DNA of 64,000 nucleotides from an uncultured Clostridia bacterium (GCA_934749845.1 CAKVHQ010000005.1:1-64000); one strand, 5' to 3'; positions 25,818 through 35,201 are shown, numbered from the stretch's first letter. Program-made: numbers and translations. The notes: generated from the letters alone by a model not told the origin.

Positions 25818-27122
25818 GTGAAAAAGAAAAGAGCAATACTTAATTTTGCTGGACTAATTTTTTTAGCAATAGTGTTAGTTGTTCTATCAGTTGTAAAATT
25901 TACAATTCCCGGTTCAAGCGACAACTACATGGGCTTTTTAAGAGCAATAGATTTAGGTTTGGAATATAGGGGCGGAATTAAAGTAACATTAGAAGCAAAA
26001 AATAACTCAACAAATAAAGGACTAAAATTCTCGGATGGTGTTAAAGCACACATTTTAAGAATGAAAAGCATTTTGTCCGATAATAACTTTAATGCAAATA
26101 TCTATTCAGTAGCAAACAACAATATTGCAATCGAAGTTTTAGGTGAATATACTTCACAAGAAATTCTTGAATTGGTTAACAACACAACCAAAAATAACCT
26201 TTCATTTAAAGCGGAAGATAGCACAGATGCAGAAGCATATTTAACAGCAGACGACATTTCATCTTGCTATGCAATGGAATATAATTCAGCTTACTATGTT
26301 TACATTGATTTCACAAGTCATGGACAAGAACAAATGAAGGCTTTAAGCAATGCTGTTAAAGATGGAAACAAAAAGATTTTCATTTATATTGGCGACACAA
26401 AGTTTAAAGAAATAACAGGTGTTTCAAGCGAATGGACTCAAAATTTTTTCATGTTCAATGGTGGTAGCACAATGGAAAGTGCAAGCGAAACCGCTGGCAG
26501 AATTTTGGCAACCAAATACGATTTCAGTTTTGAAAAATTAACAGAATATGTTGTAACAGAAAAAACTGCTCAAAAGAATTTGATTTTGTCGTGCGTGGTT
26601 GCAGGCGTTGTTGTTTTGGCTTGCTTAATTTGGCTTGTTGCAAGATTTAAAAAGTTAGGACTTGTGAATGTTCTATCACTCGTGCTAGGACTTTTAGTTC
26701 AAATTGTTATGCTTCAAGCAGTGCCTATCATGAAATTAACGGCAACCTCGCTTGTTGCAAGTGTTCTAACATTTGTGATTGCATTTGCACTTATCTACTA
26801 TATGCTCAGCGTAATAGCAAAGGAATATGCAGTTGGTAAAAAAGTTCATTCAAGTTTTAAATTCGGTTATCAAAAAAGTAGCGTAGCCATTTTGGAAATA
26901 ATGCTTACAATTTTGGTTGCAAGTATTGTGTTCTATATCTTTGGTTCAACACTTGTTAGATACTTTGCCTTGGCAATGATTATTGGAACAATAATTTACG
27001 GACTTTGCGCATTACTCTTAACAAAATGGTTTAACAGAATGTGCTTTGATTTGAATTCAAATCATGCAAAGAGTTACGGATTTAGAAGGGAGGAAGGTGT
27101 AGATGAACTCGAGGAAATTTAA
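25818..27122 (+). CDS. secD: SecD-like export protein with altered proton-relay residues
   Basis: A 434-residue RND-type membrane protein; SecD normally uses the proton gradient to help pull exported proteins out. Seen: first span (8-29), DLGLEYRGG (the family DLxGG motif), a periplasmic P1 domain (about 55-245) and a cluster of spans from about 255 to 410. In the fourth span the family motif GMAVDANVLIxERI aligns to VIAFALIYYMLSVI: the essential Asp is Ala324 and the Arg is Val. Start is GTG with TAGGAGA. The 3' end overlaps secF by 20 bases. Homology is sure, but export-motor function is doubtful. Confidence 0.9.
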   Translation: MKKKRAILNFAGLIFLAIVLVVLSVVKFTIPGSSDNYMGFLRAIDLGLEYRGGIKVTLEAKNNSTNKGLKFSDGVKAHILRMKSILSDNNFNANIYSVANNNIAIEVLGEYTSQEILELVNNTTKNNLSFKAEDSTDAEAYLTADDISSCYAMEYNSAYYVYIDFTSHGQEQMKALSNAVKDGNKKIFIYIGDTKFKEITGVSSEWTQNFFMFNGGSTMESASETAGRILATKYDFSFEKLTEYVVTEKTAQKNLILSCVVAGVVVLACLIWLVARFKKLGLVNVLSLVLGLLVQIVMLQAVPIMKLTATSLVASVLTFVIAFALIYYMLSVIAKEYAVGKKVHSSFKFGYQKSSVAILEIMLTILVASIVFYIFGSTLVRYFALAMIIGTIIYGLCALLLTKWFNRMCFDLNSNHAKSYGFRREEGVDELEEI

Positions 27123-27762
27123 CATTTATAAAAACGCAATTTTCTTCTATATTGCAAGCGGAGTTTTGTTAGTTGCTGGTTTAGTTGTTGGAATTGTTTT
27201 GGGACTTAAAAGCGATATCGCAATTTCAGGCGGAGCAATTTTAAACACAACTTTGGCAGTTATGGTGTTCTCGCTAATTGCCTTCATATTCTTGTCGGTA
27301 AAATTTGACACATATCTTGGCTTTACGGGTGTGCTTGCTATTGCTCATAATGTAACATTAACACTTGCTTTGGTATGCATATTTAGAATGCCAGTGGCTG
27401 AAAATTTGGCAATGACAATTTTAATTGTATGTGCTATTTCAGTTATGAACATTTTGTTAGTTTTTGAGAACAAAAAAGAAGAGTATAAATCCACAACAAA
27501 CAGAGAAAACTTGGTTAATAATTTAGTTTCTCAAAAATTAAAAACGGTTTTAGTGGTAAATTGTATTATATTTTTCACTACAATACTCATGATTTTTAGT
27601 TTTGAAGCAGATATTATAGGTTTGGTGCGTTCACTTCTAATTGGAATTGTTGCTTGTGTTTACAGCACCATATTCATGATTACTCCATTTTGGGGTAGAT
27701 TTGTTAAAGAAAGAAAAGATAGAAAATCAGTAAAAGATATTGAAGAAGATTATATAAAATAA
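27103..27762 (+). CDS. secF: SecF-like protein lacking the periplasmic domain
   Basis: A 219-residue protein, against about 290-320 in typical SecF. Membrane spans are recognisable at about 12-34, 48-66, 72-95, 101-121, 145-165 and 168-195. After the first span only about 20 residues (with ISGG) remain before the second, so the periplasmic P1 domain is missing. Conserved charged residues are changed: HD in the third span is H82-N83; the family YSxNDTIVVFDR is ISVMNILLVFEN, replacing Asp by Asn116 and DR by EN. GGGAGGAAGG inside secD is the ribosome binding site. Co-degeneration with SecD suggests a joint altered role. Confidence 0.85.
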   Translation: MNSRKFNIYKNAIFFYIASGVLLVAGLVVGIVLGLKSDIAISGGAILNTTLAVMVFSLIAFIFLSVKFDTYLGFTGVLAIAHNVTLTLALVCIFRMPVAENLAMTILIVCAISVMNILLVFENKKEEYKSTTNRENLVNNLVSQKLKTVLVVNCIIFFTTILMIFSFEADIIGLVRSLLIGIVACVYSTIFMITPFWGRFVKERKDRKSVKDIEEDYIK

Positions 27763-27766
27763 TTTG

Positions 27767-27794
27767 TAGCCACTTAATTTTAAGTGGCTATTTT
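27767..27794 (+). terminator. Terminator after secF
   Basis: TAGCCACTTA/TAAGTGGCTA, a perfect 10-bp stem with a 4-base loop, then TTTT. Confidence 0.85.
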
Positions 27795-27821
27795 GAATGT
27801 ATTTAAGGAAAATTTTGAATA

Positions 27822-30182
27822 ATGATTTTAAGACAGAAAAAGATATTGATTGATGATGACGAGATAAAAAAACTTAGTGATGAAATTAAACAATCGTTTA
27901 TATTAACAAAAATATTAGTATCAAGAGGATATGACACATACGAAAAATTAAACAAGTTTTTAAATCCTTGTTTAGATGATTTACATGACCCATTTTTATT
28001 AAACAATATGAGCGTTTTGGTTGAAAAAATAAAAAAAGCAATTTCGACCAAACAAAAAGTTTTAATTTTTGGCGACTATGATGTTGACGGGATTAGTGCA
28101 ACAGCAATTTTGTACAAATTTTTTAAGCAAAAAGGTCTTATTGTTGACTATTTCTTGCCAAATAGATATGAAGATGGCTACGGGCTAACCATGGAAACAG
28201 CAAAAAAGGTTATGGACCTTTTTTCGCCAGAACTAATTATAACAGTTGACTGCGGAATTTCTTGTTATAAAGAAATAGACTATTTGATGCAAAATGGAAT
28301 TGATGTTGTTGTAACAGACCATCACGAAATTCCAGAAATTGTGCCTTCATGCCCAGTTATAAATGCAAAAATGTCCAATCAGCCATACCCATTTAAAGAT
28401 TTGTGTGGGGCAGGTGTGGCATTAAAAATAGTGCAAGCAATGGGCGAAGAATTAAAGGAATATTTGCCAATTTGTGCTATTGCAACTATTGCTGATATCG
28501 TTAGTTTAACAGACGAAAACCGTGCGATAGTAACATATGGTTTAAAGTATATGGACTTTTTGCCACAAGGGCTTAAAATGCTTTTTGAAGATTTGGGAAT
28601 AAAAAATTATTCAGCTCAAGAAATTGCATTTAAGGTTGCACCAAAAATCAACGCTTCTGGAAGAATGGGAGATGCTTCTGTATCTCTTCAACTATACATT
28701 AGCGACGACAAACAAAACCTAATTTCCAGCCTTGAAAAATTAACTTTAATGAATCAGCGAAGGCAGGAACTTTGCAATAGCATTTTTCAAGATTGCTTGG
28801 AAAAAATTAAACAAGATAAACAAAACGACAAGCGTGCAATTATAATGTCTAGTCCTAACTGGGATAGCGGACTGCTGGGAATTGTGTGTGCAAGACTTAC
28901 AGACGAATTTAACAAGCCAACATTTTTGTTTAGTGAAGTGGACGGGCTTTTAAAAGGCTCTGTTAGAAGCATTTCAAACATCAATATTCATGAAATTTTG
29001 TGCAAAACTAGCACTCTCCTTGAAACATTTGGCGGTCACTCAATGGCTGCTGGTTTAACCTTGAAAAAAGAAAACTTAACCAAATTTACTTACGAGATTG
29101 AAAACTACCTATTTAAGGATTATTCACAAAAAGAGTTTGTAGCATATAAAGAGTATGACATTTCACTTGAAATGGAAGATATAAACCAAAATTTAATGGC
29201 TCAACTAGACAAACTTGAACCTTGTGGCTGTGGAAATCCAAAACCTTTATTTTACACAAAGTTTTCTGCTTTAAAAGCAAGCATAATGAAAAATTACCCA
29301 CAACACCTTAATATAACCACGGCAAATAATTTTTCATTTTTATCGTTCAATAATGGACATTTAAAAGACTTAATTGAAAATAGTTATGTTGTTGAACTAG
29401 TGTACGAACTTCAACAAAACGAGTTTAGAAAGAAACTTTACATTAAAGGTTTGGTTAAAAACATTAAATGTTCAGGCTTTAAAGACACTTTGCTCGATTA
29501 TGTTTGCGGAAACTATGTTGAACAACTTGCACTTAATAAAGCTGAACATAAAAATGCCTTTTCGGGTTACGACAATTTGATAGGCTTGCTATCAAAACTT
29601 TCGTATAAATCTAATTACGGGACTTTAATTGTTTGCAATAGTTTGAAAAAAGCAAAAGATTTAAGCATGTTTTTATACACTCATAATTACGATTTTTACT
29701 ACAAGCAAATTTCAGGAAATACATCGAATAATTCTATTGTTGTTGGGCTTGATAATTTTGAAAATATCGAAAGATTTTCTAATTTTGTTTTCACTGAACC
29801 ATTACTTTCAATGGATTATCTTAACAATTTTAGTGGCAATTTATATTTGCCTAAAGACCATGATGTTGATATCAAAATGTTTGGAATCAACCTATCACAT
29901 GAAGTGTTTGGCTTAATTTATAAAAAATTATCTTATGTTTGCCAAAAACTTGTATCAAACTCTAAATACAACTACTTTTTACTTTTCAAAAAATTATGTC
30001 CAGAAATTGCAAAAACCACATATTCACAATTTGTGGCTTGCGTGGGTTGTTTTAAAGAACTTGGTTTTATTAGTGAAACGAGAGGCGAAACTTATTCTCT
30101 TAATATGATTCCTCAACAAGAGAAAAAAGACTTAACACAATCGGCTTTTTACACTAGACTTGTAAAATTGCTTAACGACTAG
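27822..30182 (+). CDS. recJ: Single-stranded-DNA exonuclease RecJ
   Basis: A 786-residue 5'-3' exonuclease used in recombination and mismatch repair. Seen: DYDVDGISATAIL (motif I), TVDCGIS, VTDHHEIP (DHH motif), CGAGVALKI, ASGRMGDAS, the DHHA1 region GGHSMAAGLTL and an OB-fold LEPCGCGNP. The last 220 residues form a Firmicutes-type C-terminal extension of low conservation. Relates to the standard secDF-recJ-relA order; the apt gene usually next is absent. Confidence 0.95.
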   Translation: MILRQKKILIDDDEIKKLSDEIKQSFILTKILVSRGYDTYEKLNKFLNPCLDDLHDPFLLNNMSVLVEKIKKAISTKQKVLIFGDYDVDGISATAILYKFFKQKGLIVDYFLPNRYEDGYGLTMETAKKVMDLFSPELIITVDCGISCYKEIDYLMQNGIDVVVTDHHEIPEIVPSCPVINAKMSNQPYPFKDLCGAGVALKIVQAMGEELKEYLPICAIATIADIVSLTDENRAIVTYGLKYMDFLPQGLKMLFEDLGIKNYSAQEIAFKVAPKINASGRMGDASVSLQLYISDDKQNLISSLEKLTLMNQRRQELCNSIFQDCLEKIKQDKQNDKRAIIMSSPNWDSGLLGIVCARLTDEFNKPTFLFSEVDGLLKGSVRSISNINIHEILCKTSTLLETFGGHSMAAGLTLKKENLTKFTYEIENYLFKDYSQKEFVAYKEYDISLEMEDINQNLMAQLDKLEPCGCGNPKPLFYTKFSALKASIMKNYPQHLNITTANNFSFLSFNNGHLKDLIENSYVVELVYELQQNEFRKKLYIKGLVKNIKCSGFKDTLLDYVCGNYVEQLALNKAEHKNAFSGYDNLIGLLSKLSYKSNYGTLIVCNSLKKAKDLSMFLYTHNYDFYYKQISGNTSNNSIVVGLDNFENIERFSNFVFTEPLLSMDYLNNFSGNLYLPKDHDVDIKMFGINLSHEVFGLIYKKLSYVCQKLVSNSKYNYFLLFKKLCPEIAKTTYSQFVACVGCFKELGFISETRGETYSLNMIPQQEKKDLTQSAFYTRLVKLLND

Positions 30183-30190
30183 GAGTTTGT

Positions 30191-32305
30191 ATGGAAAAAT
30201 TACTAGAATTTTTTAAAAATAACTTTGATAATGATTGCCAAAGTGCAGGCGAAAGTCTCTTAAACCAACTAAAAAATATTGATACCGAGCAAATTTTATT
30301 ATCAAAGGGCTGTGAAATTGCAAGCGTTTTAACGCCACTTAAACTAGATTTTGAAACCTATGTGGCTTGTGTTTTGTTGCCTTTTATTGAAAATGAAAAG
30401 TTAAAAAAAGAAGATATTTCGTCGCTTGGGGATAATATTTTAAACGCCTATGATTTGGCGGTAATGTCTATTAAAATTTCTAACTTTGACTACACAAGCG
30501 GTCAAGCCGAAATGGAAAATATCCGTTCCATGCTATTGGCTATTGGTAAGGATATTAGAGTTATGATTGTTCGACTAGCCGAAGTTGTTATTTTGGCAAG
30601 AAACACAAAATCTTTAGATAAAAAGCAAGCCGAAGAATTACATTTTGAAATTAAAGAAATTTATTCGCCTATTGCTTCTCGTTTGGGCTTGTCTTACATT
30701 AAATCGGAACTTTACGACTTAAATCTTTCGTTTTACAAACCTGTAATGTACAAAAAAATATTAAAGCAGGTTGCAGATGTAACTCGAAATGGCATGGATA
30801 GAATTGATAAGGTTGTTTCCAAAATTAAGCAGATTTTGGATAGACTTGAAATTAAAGGCGAGTGCTATGGCAGGGTTAAGCATGTTTCCAGCATATATAA
30901 CAAGTTGCAGGAAAAAAACAAAGTAATCAACCAAATTTACGATATGTGTGCGATTCGTGTTATTGTTCCAACAAAAAACGATTGCTACACTATTCTTGCT
31001 GAAATTCACACACAATTTGTGTCGATGGACAGCAGGTTTAAAGATTATATTGCTCGACCAAAAGCAAACGGCTATCAAAGTTTGCATACTGTAATTTTGA
31101 TAGATGACGAACCACTTGAAGTGCAGATAAGAACTTACGACATGCACAACCATGCTGAATATGGTGTGGCGGCTCACTTTTTGTATAAGGAGCATAAAAA
31201 TAAATTAGATAGTTTTGACGGCAAACTTTTGTGGATAAGAAAATTGCTTGAAAACCAAGAAAGCACTTCGGCTAGCGAACTAATTGAAGGGCTTAAAACT
31301 GATGTTTATAGCGGAGAAATTTTTGTTCAATCGCCAATGGGAAAAGTTGTACAATTAACCGAAGGCTCTACGCCGATTGACTTTGCTTATGCAATACATT
31401 CTGCAGTTGGTAACAAATGCGTGGGCTCGAGAGTTAACGGGAAAATGGTTCCACTGTCGTATGTTTTAAGCAATGGCGATGTTGTTGAAATTATCACTAA
31501 CCAGAATGCAAAAGGTCCGTCAAGAGATTGGCTTAAAATTGCCAAAACTGCAAACACAAGAAACAAAATCAATCAATTTTTCCGTCACGAAATGAAGGAA
31601 GAAAACATCAAAAAAGGCAAATCAATATTAGACCTTGCGTCTAAAACAAAAGGTTATAATTTAAAAGAACTTTTAGATGATAAGTGGCTTGCTGAAGCCC
31701 TTGAAAAATATGCTTTTCATAATGAAGATGAAATGTTTGCTGCGGTGGGTTATGGTAGCGTAACAAGCAATCAAATATTAAATAAATTGATTGATTTGTA
31801 TCAAAAAAATAATGCTACTAAAGCTCAAACTGTTTTAAATAATGCTACTAAAACTCAAACAAAAAAACAGGACATGGACGGTATTGCAGGCATTATGGTT
31901 AAGTATGCAAAATGCTGTAATCCAGTGCCGGGGGACGAAATATTAGGCTTTGTTTCTCGTGGCAATGGTGTTACTGTTCATAGAGCCGATTGCGTTGCTT
32001 TAAAAACCATGGAGCAAGACAGAATTATGCCTATGGAGTGGGGCGAAAAGGCAAGCGAAAATAAAAACTATGTTGCAAGTTTAAGATTGTATGTGGACAA
32101 TGCCACTGGTGTTCTTGCTCAAATCTCAAACAAGATTGCCGAAAATAAAATGAATATTACAAAAATTATAAGTAAAAATCATTCGCAAGATGAAGCAATT
32201 ATAGATATCGACTTTTATGTTAATAACAAACAACAACTTGACGATTTCATAAACAAACTTGAAGCAATGAGTATCGTTCATTCTGTTGTAAGAGGAGGAA
32301 AGTAA
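30191..32305 (+). CDS. relA: RelA/SpoT-type (p)ppGpp synthetase with inactive hydrolase domain
   Basis: A 704-residue long RSH protein. Synthetase domain is intact: GRVKHVSSIYNKL, IYDMCAIRVIV, ARPKANGYQSLHT and EVQIRTYDMHNHAEYG. Then TGS (PIDFAYAIHSAVGNK), a zinc-finger-like region (CCNPVPGDEILGF...HRADC) and a C-terminal ACT domain. In the N-terminal domain the hydrolase HD motif (LLHDVVED in active enzymes) reads VLLPFIEN, and LADRxHNMRT reads LAEVVILARNT, so hydrolysis is very unlikely. A 30-base tandem repeat (31808-31860) encodes part of the linker. Starts 9 bases after recJ. Confidence 0.95.
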   Translation: MEKLLEFFKNNFDNDCQSAGESLLNQLKNIDTEQILLSKGCEIASVLTPLKLDFETYVACVLLPFIENEKLKKEDISSLGDNILNAYDLAVMSIKISNFDYTSGQAEMENIRSMLLAIGKDIRVMIVRLAEVVILARNTKSLDKKQAEELHFEIKEIYSPIASRLGLSYIKSELYDLNLSFYKPVMYKKILKQVADVTRNGMDRIDKVVSKIKQILDRLEIKGECYGRVKHVSSIYNKLQEKNKVINQIYDMCAIRVIVPTKNDCYTILAEIHTQFVSMDSRFKDYIARPKANGYQSLHTVILIDDEPLEVQIRTYDMHNHAEYGVAAHFLYKEHKNKLDSFDGKLLWIRKLLENQESTSASELIEGLKTDVYSGEIFVQSPMGKVVQLTEGSTPIDFAYAIHSAVGNKCVGSRVNGKMVPLSYVLSNGDVVEIITNQNAKGPSRDWLKIAKTANTRNKINQFFRHEMKEENIKKGKSILDLASKTKGYNLKELLDDKWLAEALEKYAFHNEDEMFAAVGYGSVTSNQILNKLIDLYQKNNATKAQTVLNNATKTQTKKQDMDGIAGIMVKYAKCCNPVPGDEILGFVSRGNGVTVHRADCVALKTMEQDRIMPMEWGEKASENKNYVASLRLYVDNATGVLAQISNKIAENKMNITKIISKNHSQDEAIIDIDFYVNNKQQLDDFINKLEAMSIVHSVVRGGK

Positions 32306-32306
32306 A

Positions 32307-33698
32307 TTGGTTCTTAATTTATCAAATCAAGAGTACGAACCAGATTTTCGTGAAATTATAAATATGTTTTATCCTTTAAACGAGGATAATAATGTTGTTA
32401 TTGAGATTGAGTATCATTTTGAAAACGACAGTATTTTTGAAGATGTGAAAATAACAAAACAAGATGATACGAAAACTTATAATTTAAGTGCAAAACAAAA
32501 TGAGATTCAGTCTCAAAAAACAATTTTAAAACACTTATTATACACGGCATTATCTAGTTTTGAGCAAAAACAACTTCCTTGGGGTTCGTTAACAGGCATA
32601 AGACCAACTCGTTTGTGTTACGACTTAATGCGAAAGGGCGTAAAAAAAATAAGCCTAGTTAACACCTTGAAAAACTACTATTCTGTTAGCGAAGAAAAAG
32701 CAAAGTTGTGCCTAGACATAATTCAAAATCAACAACCAATGGAAACGAACGATAATCTCGTTGACTTTTATGTTAACATACCGTTCTGCACAACAAGGTG
32801 TTCGTATTGTTCTTTTATCTCGGCGGAAATTGGGAAAAACGAGTGCTTGGTCAAGCCTTATGTTGACGCCTTAATTAACGAAATTAACTACGCCAAGCAA
32901 ATTATTAGGGATAAACATTTGGTGGTTAAAAATGTCTATTTTGGCGGAGGAACGCCAACTTCTTTGCCACTAGAACAGTTGGAAAGAATATTAGAGATAA
33001 CATGTTTTGGCACAAAAGAATTTACAGTTGAAGCAGGCAGACCCGACACCATAACAAAAGAGAAGTTGGAACTTCTTAAAAAATATGGCGTTTCAAGAAT
33101 AAGTGTTAATCCACAATCTTTTAACGACAAAGTTTTAAAGGCTATTGGAAGAAATCACACAGCTTCTCAAACACTTGATGCATTTAATTTGGCTAGAAAT
33201 TATGGCTTTCAAATTAACATGGACTTAATTGCGGGGCTTCCAAAGGAAACTTTAAAAAGTTTTAAAGAAAGCATTGATATTTGCATGCATTTAGACCCTG
33301 AAAATATTACTGTTCACACTTTGGCATTAAAAAGAGGAAGCACTTTTGCAAACGAAAATCAAGATATTTTTAAAAAGCCATTAACCGAAAAAATGGAGGA
33401 CTATGCTCACAAAGAAATCATCAAGCATGGTTATGAGCCATATTATTTGTACCGTCAAAAAAACATGGTTGGAAATTTGCAAAATATTGGTTATTGTAAA
33501 CCAAAAACAAAATGCGATTTTAACATCGACAGCATGGAAGAAACAGTTTCGATTATGGCATGCGGAGCAAATGCAATATCAAAAAGAATTTTTAACTTGG
33601 AAAATCGTATTGAACGCTATGCAAATTGCAAAGATATAAAAACATATATCAACAAAATTGAAGAAATAAATGAGCAAAAGAAAAAATTATTTAATTAA
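32307..33698 (+). CDS. hemZ: HemZ-type radical SAM protein (coproporphyrinogen III oxidase-like)
   Basis: A 463-residue radical SAM protein of the HemN/HemZ group. Seen: an N-terminal domain with the GSLTGIRPTRL motif of the HemZ subfamily, the cluster motif CTTRCSYC at about residue 162, FGGGTPTSL, EAGRPDT, SVNPQSFN and the YRQKN segment near the end. Start is TTG, supported by AGAGGAGG seven bases before. It follows relA by one base gap, as in other Firmicutes (dtd is missing). Members may not be true coproporphyrinogen oxidases; the window has no other heme genes. Confidence 0.9.
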   Translation: MVLNLSNQEYEPDFREIINMFYPLNEDNNVVIEIEYHFENDSIFEDVKITKQDDTKTYNLSAKQNEIQSQKTILKHLLYTALSSFEQKQLPWGSLTGIRPTRLCYDLMRKGVKKISLVNTLKNYYSVSEEKAKLCLDIIQNQQPMETNDNLVDFYVNIPFCTTRCSYCSFISAEIGKNECLVKPYVDALINEINYAKQIIRDKHLVVKNVYFGGGTPTSLPLEQLERILEITCFGTKEFTVEAGRPDTITKEKLELLKKYGVSRISVNPQSFNDKVLKAIGRNHTASQTLDAFNLARNYGFQINMDLIAGLPKETLKSFKESIDICMHLDPENITVHTLALKRGSTFANENQDIFKKPLTEKMEDYAHKEIIKHGYEPYYLYRQKNMVGNLQNIGYCKPKTKCDFNIDSMEETVSIMACGANAISKRIFNLENRIERYANCKDIKTYINKIEEINEQKKKLFN

Positions 33699-33727
33699 AG
33701 GCTTAAAAAAAGTCTTTAATTTTTTTA
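33695..33727 (+). terminator. Terminator after hemZ
   Basis: ATTAAAGGCTT/AAGTCTTTAAT stem (one G-T pair) with T-run. Confidence 0.8.
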
Positions 33728-33781
33728 ATAGAGTATTGTACATAATTTCTTTGTGTGATATAATACTAGCAAGGAGAAATT

Positions 33782-34297
33782 ATGAGTTTTTATAGTAGTA
33801 TAAATTTTTCAAATTTTAGCAAAACCGATAGTGACAAAATCGATTTTAGAACGATTGATTTTTCAAAGCAACAAATGAGTGAAAACTATAAAAAGTTTAG
33901 AGATGATTTGCGTGCCATGATAAAGTCACTTGACCTGGATTTGGAAAAAATTTTAAGAAGCAAGCCAAAAATGAAAGAAATTTTAACCAGTCCAAGTTCG
34001 CTTTTAACTTATTTGTTAATAAAGAATGTAGACAACAAAAGGTTTGATCAGTTATGCTATTTTTTAGGCTTTTACTCAAACTATGTTTCAATAAGTGAAA
34101 ACAAAGTTTTTTATCCAAAAAGTGAAGCATACCCTTATGACATAAGAAATTCTTCCGTGCTTTTTGATATCGACATGGATGAGTCGTTTTACAGCACAAA
34201 ACATGGCAAAGACTTGGTCGACATGATGTTAATTGAAGTAAAAAACGATATTAGAAAAGATAAAGAAAAACAACTTGCTGAAAAAGTAATGGAATAA
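33782..34297 (+). CDS. Hypothetical protein A of a related pair
   Basis: A 171-residue soluble, mostly helical protein; not recognised. Central part LEKILRSKPKMKEILT then LLTYLLIKNVDNKRFDQL is similar to the next gene's product. Basic C-terminal helix. TATAAT at about 33761 and AAGGAG support promoter and start. Independent of hemZ because of the terminator between them. Confidence 0.75.
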   Translation: MSFYSSINFSNFSKTDSDKIDFRTIDFSKQQMSENYKKFRDDLRAMIKSLDLDLEKILRSKPKMKEILTSPSSLLTYLLIKNVDNKRFDQLCYFLGFYSNYVSISENKVFYPKSEAYPYDIRNSSVLFDIDMDESFYSTKHGKDLVDMMLIEVKNDIRKDKEKQLAEKVME

Positions 34298-34360
34298 ATT
34301 TAATTTAGTATTGAATTTGTTGTTTTTATGATATATAATTGAAATCGTATAGGTTAAGAT

Positions 34361-34783
34361 ATGGATAAAAACGATTGTATAATGTTTACAAAAGAAGAGG
34401 CACAAAGTTCGCCAAACCAATTTAAAGAAAGATTTTTCTTAGCAATTGAAAAATTTGGTGTTAAATTAAGCGATGTGGAAGACATATTGGGCTTTTCAAA
34501 CCCTATTTATGAAATGGACTTGTGCTATTTGATGATTAAGCATAAAGACGATAAAAAGGTTATAGACCAACTTTTTGAAATTATGTTTGATGGCTTGGGA
34601 TTGCTTTTTATTAGGGCAGAGAAAGAAAAAATGGTTTTAGATTTTAATTTAAGTTTTTATGAAACCGATTCTTTCAAAAAGTTAAGAAAAATGGTTAAAA
34701 CTGAATGTGCAAAAGATAGCAAGAGATATAAAAAGCATCACAAAACAGAAATAGAAATTGATACTAGAGAATTAGAAATGTAA
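34361..34783 (+). CDS. Hypothetical protein B, distant relative of protein A
   Basis: A 140-residue charged helical protein; not recognised. VEDILGFSNP then LCYLMIKHKDDKKVIDQL aligns with the core of the preceding product (shared YL-IK--D-K--DQL). TATAAT (34334-34339) gives a short leader of about 15 bases with only a weak ribosome binding site. The C-terminus is rich in Lys and Glu. Terminator follows. Confidence 0.72.
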   Translation: MDKNDCIMFTKEEAQSSPNQFKERFFLAIEKFGVKLSDVEDILGFSNPIYEMDLCYLMIKHKDDKKVIDQLFEIMFDGLGLLFIRAEKEKMVLDFNLSFYETDSFKKLRKMVKTECAKDSKRYKKHHKTEIEIDTRELEM

Positions 34784-34787
34784 AACA

Positions 34788-34811
34788 GCCACTTTATAGT
34801 GGTTTTTTTAT
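34788..34811 (+). terminator. Terminator after hypothetical protein B
   Basis: CCACT (34791-34795)/AGTGG (34800-34804) with flanking A and T runs. Confidence 0.7.
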
Positions 34812-34865
34812 TTATTTTTTATTTTTACTTTACAAATATATTTTAATATGTTAATATTTATCGTT

Positions 34866-34915
34866 CCATAAACACAGGAGTGCGTTATCTCCAAACGGCT
34901 TGCTTTGTTTATTGG
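34866..34915 (+). promoter_or_regulatory. Structured 5' leader of rpsO
   Basis: CCATAAACA (34866-34874) pairs with TGTTTATTGG (34906-34915) with one bulge, enclosing the hairpin GGAG-N8-CTCC (34877-34892). It lies between the expected promoter and the rpsO ribosome binding site. S15 represses its own mRNA in several bacteria through such leaders; that this one does is inference. Confidence 0.5.
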
Positions 34916-34943
34916 TGTAATAATTAAAAAAGGAGAAAAAGAA

Positions 34944-35195
34944 ATGACAAAACAAGAACTAATCAAAGAATATCAACTTAAAGACGGCGACACAGGTTCT
35001 GCAGAAGTTCAAATTGCACTTTTGTCTGCAAGAATTGCTCACTTAACAGAGCATTTAAAAAGCAACAAGCAAGATGACCATTCTCGTAGAGGTCTTTTCA
35101 AAATGGTTGGTAAGAGAGCAAGATTATTAAAGTATCTTGAAAGCGTTGATATTGAAAGATATCGTGCAATCAAATCCAAACTTGGAATAAGATAG
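34944..35195 (+). CDS. rpsO: 30S ribosomal protein S15
   Basis: An 83-residue primary 16S rRNA-binding protein, a few residues shorter than usual at the N-terminus. Seen: DTGSAEVQIALLSARI, LTEHLKSNKQDDHSRRGL and VGKRARLLKYL. The start at 34944 follows AAAAAAGGAGA; an upstream in-frame start lies in the leader structure. The pnp gene follows, the classical rpsO-pnp order. Confidence 0.97.
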   Translation: MTKQELIKEYQLKDGDTGSAEVQIALLSARIAHLTEHLKSNKQDDHSRRGLFKMVGKRARLLKYLESVDIERYRAIKSKLGIR

Positions 35196-35201
35196 TAAAA
35201 T

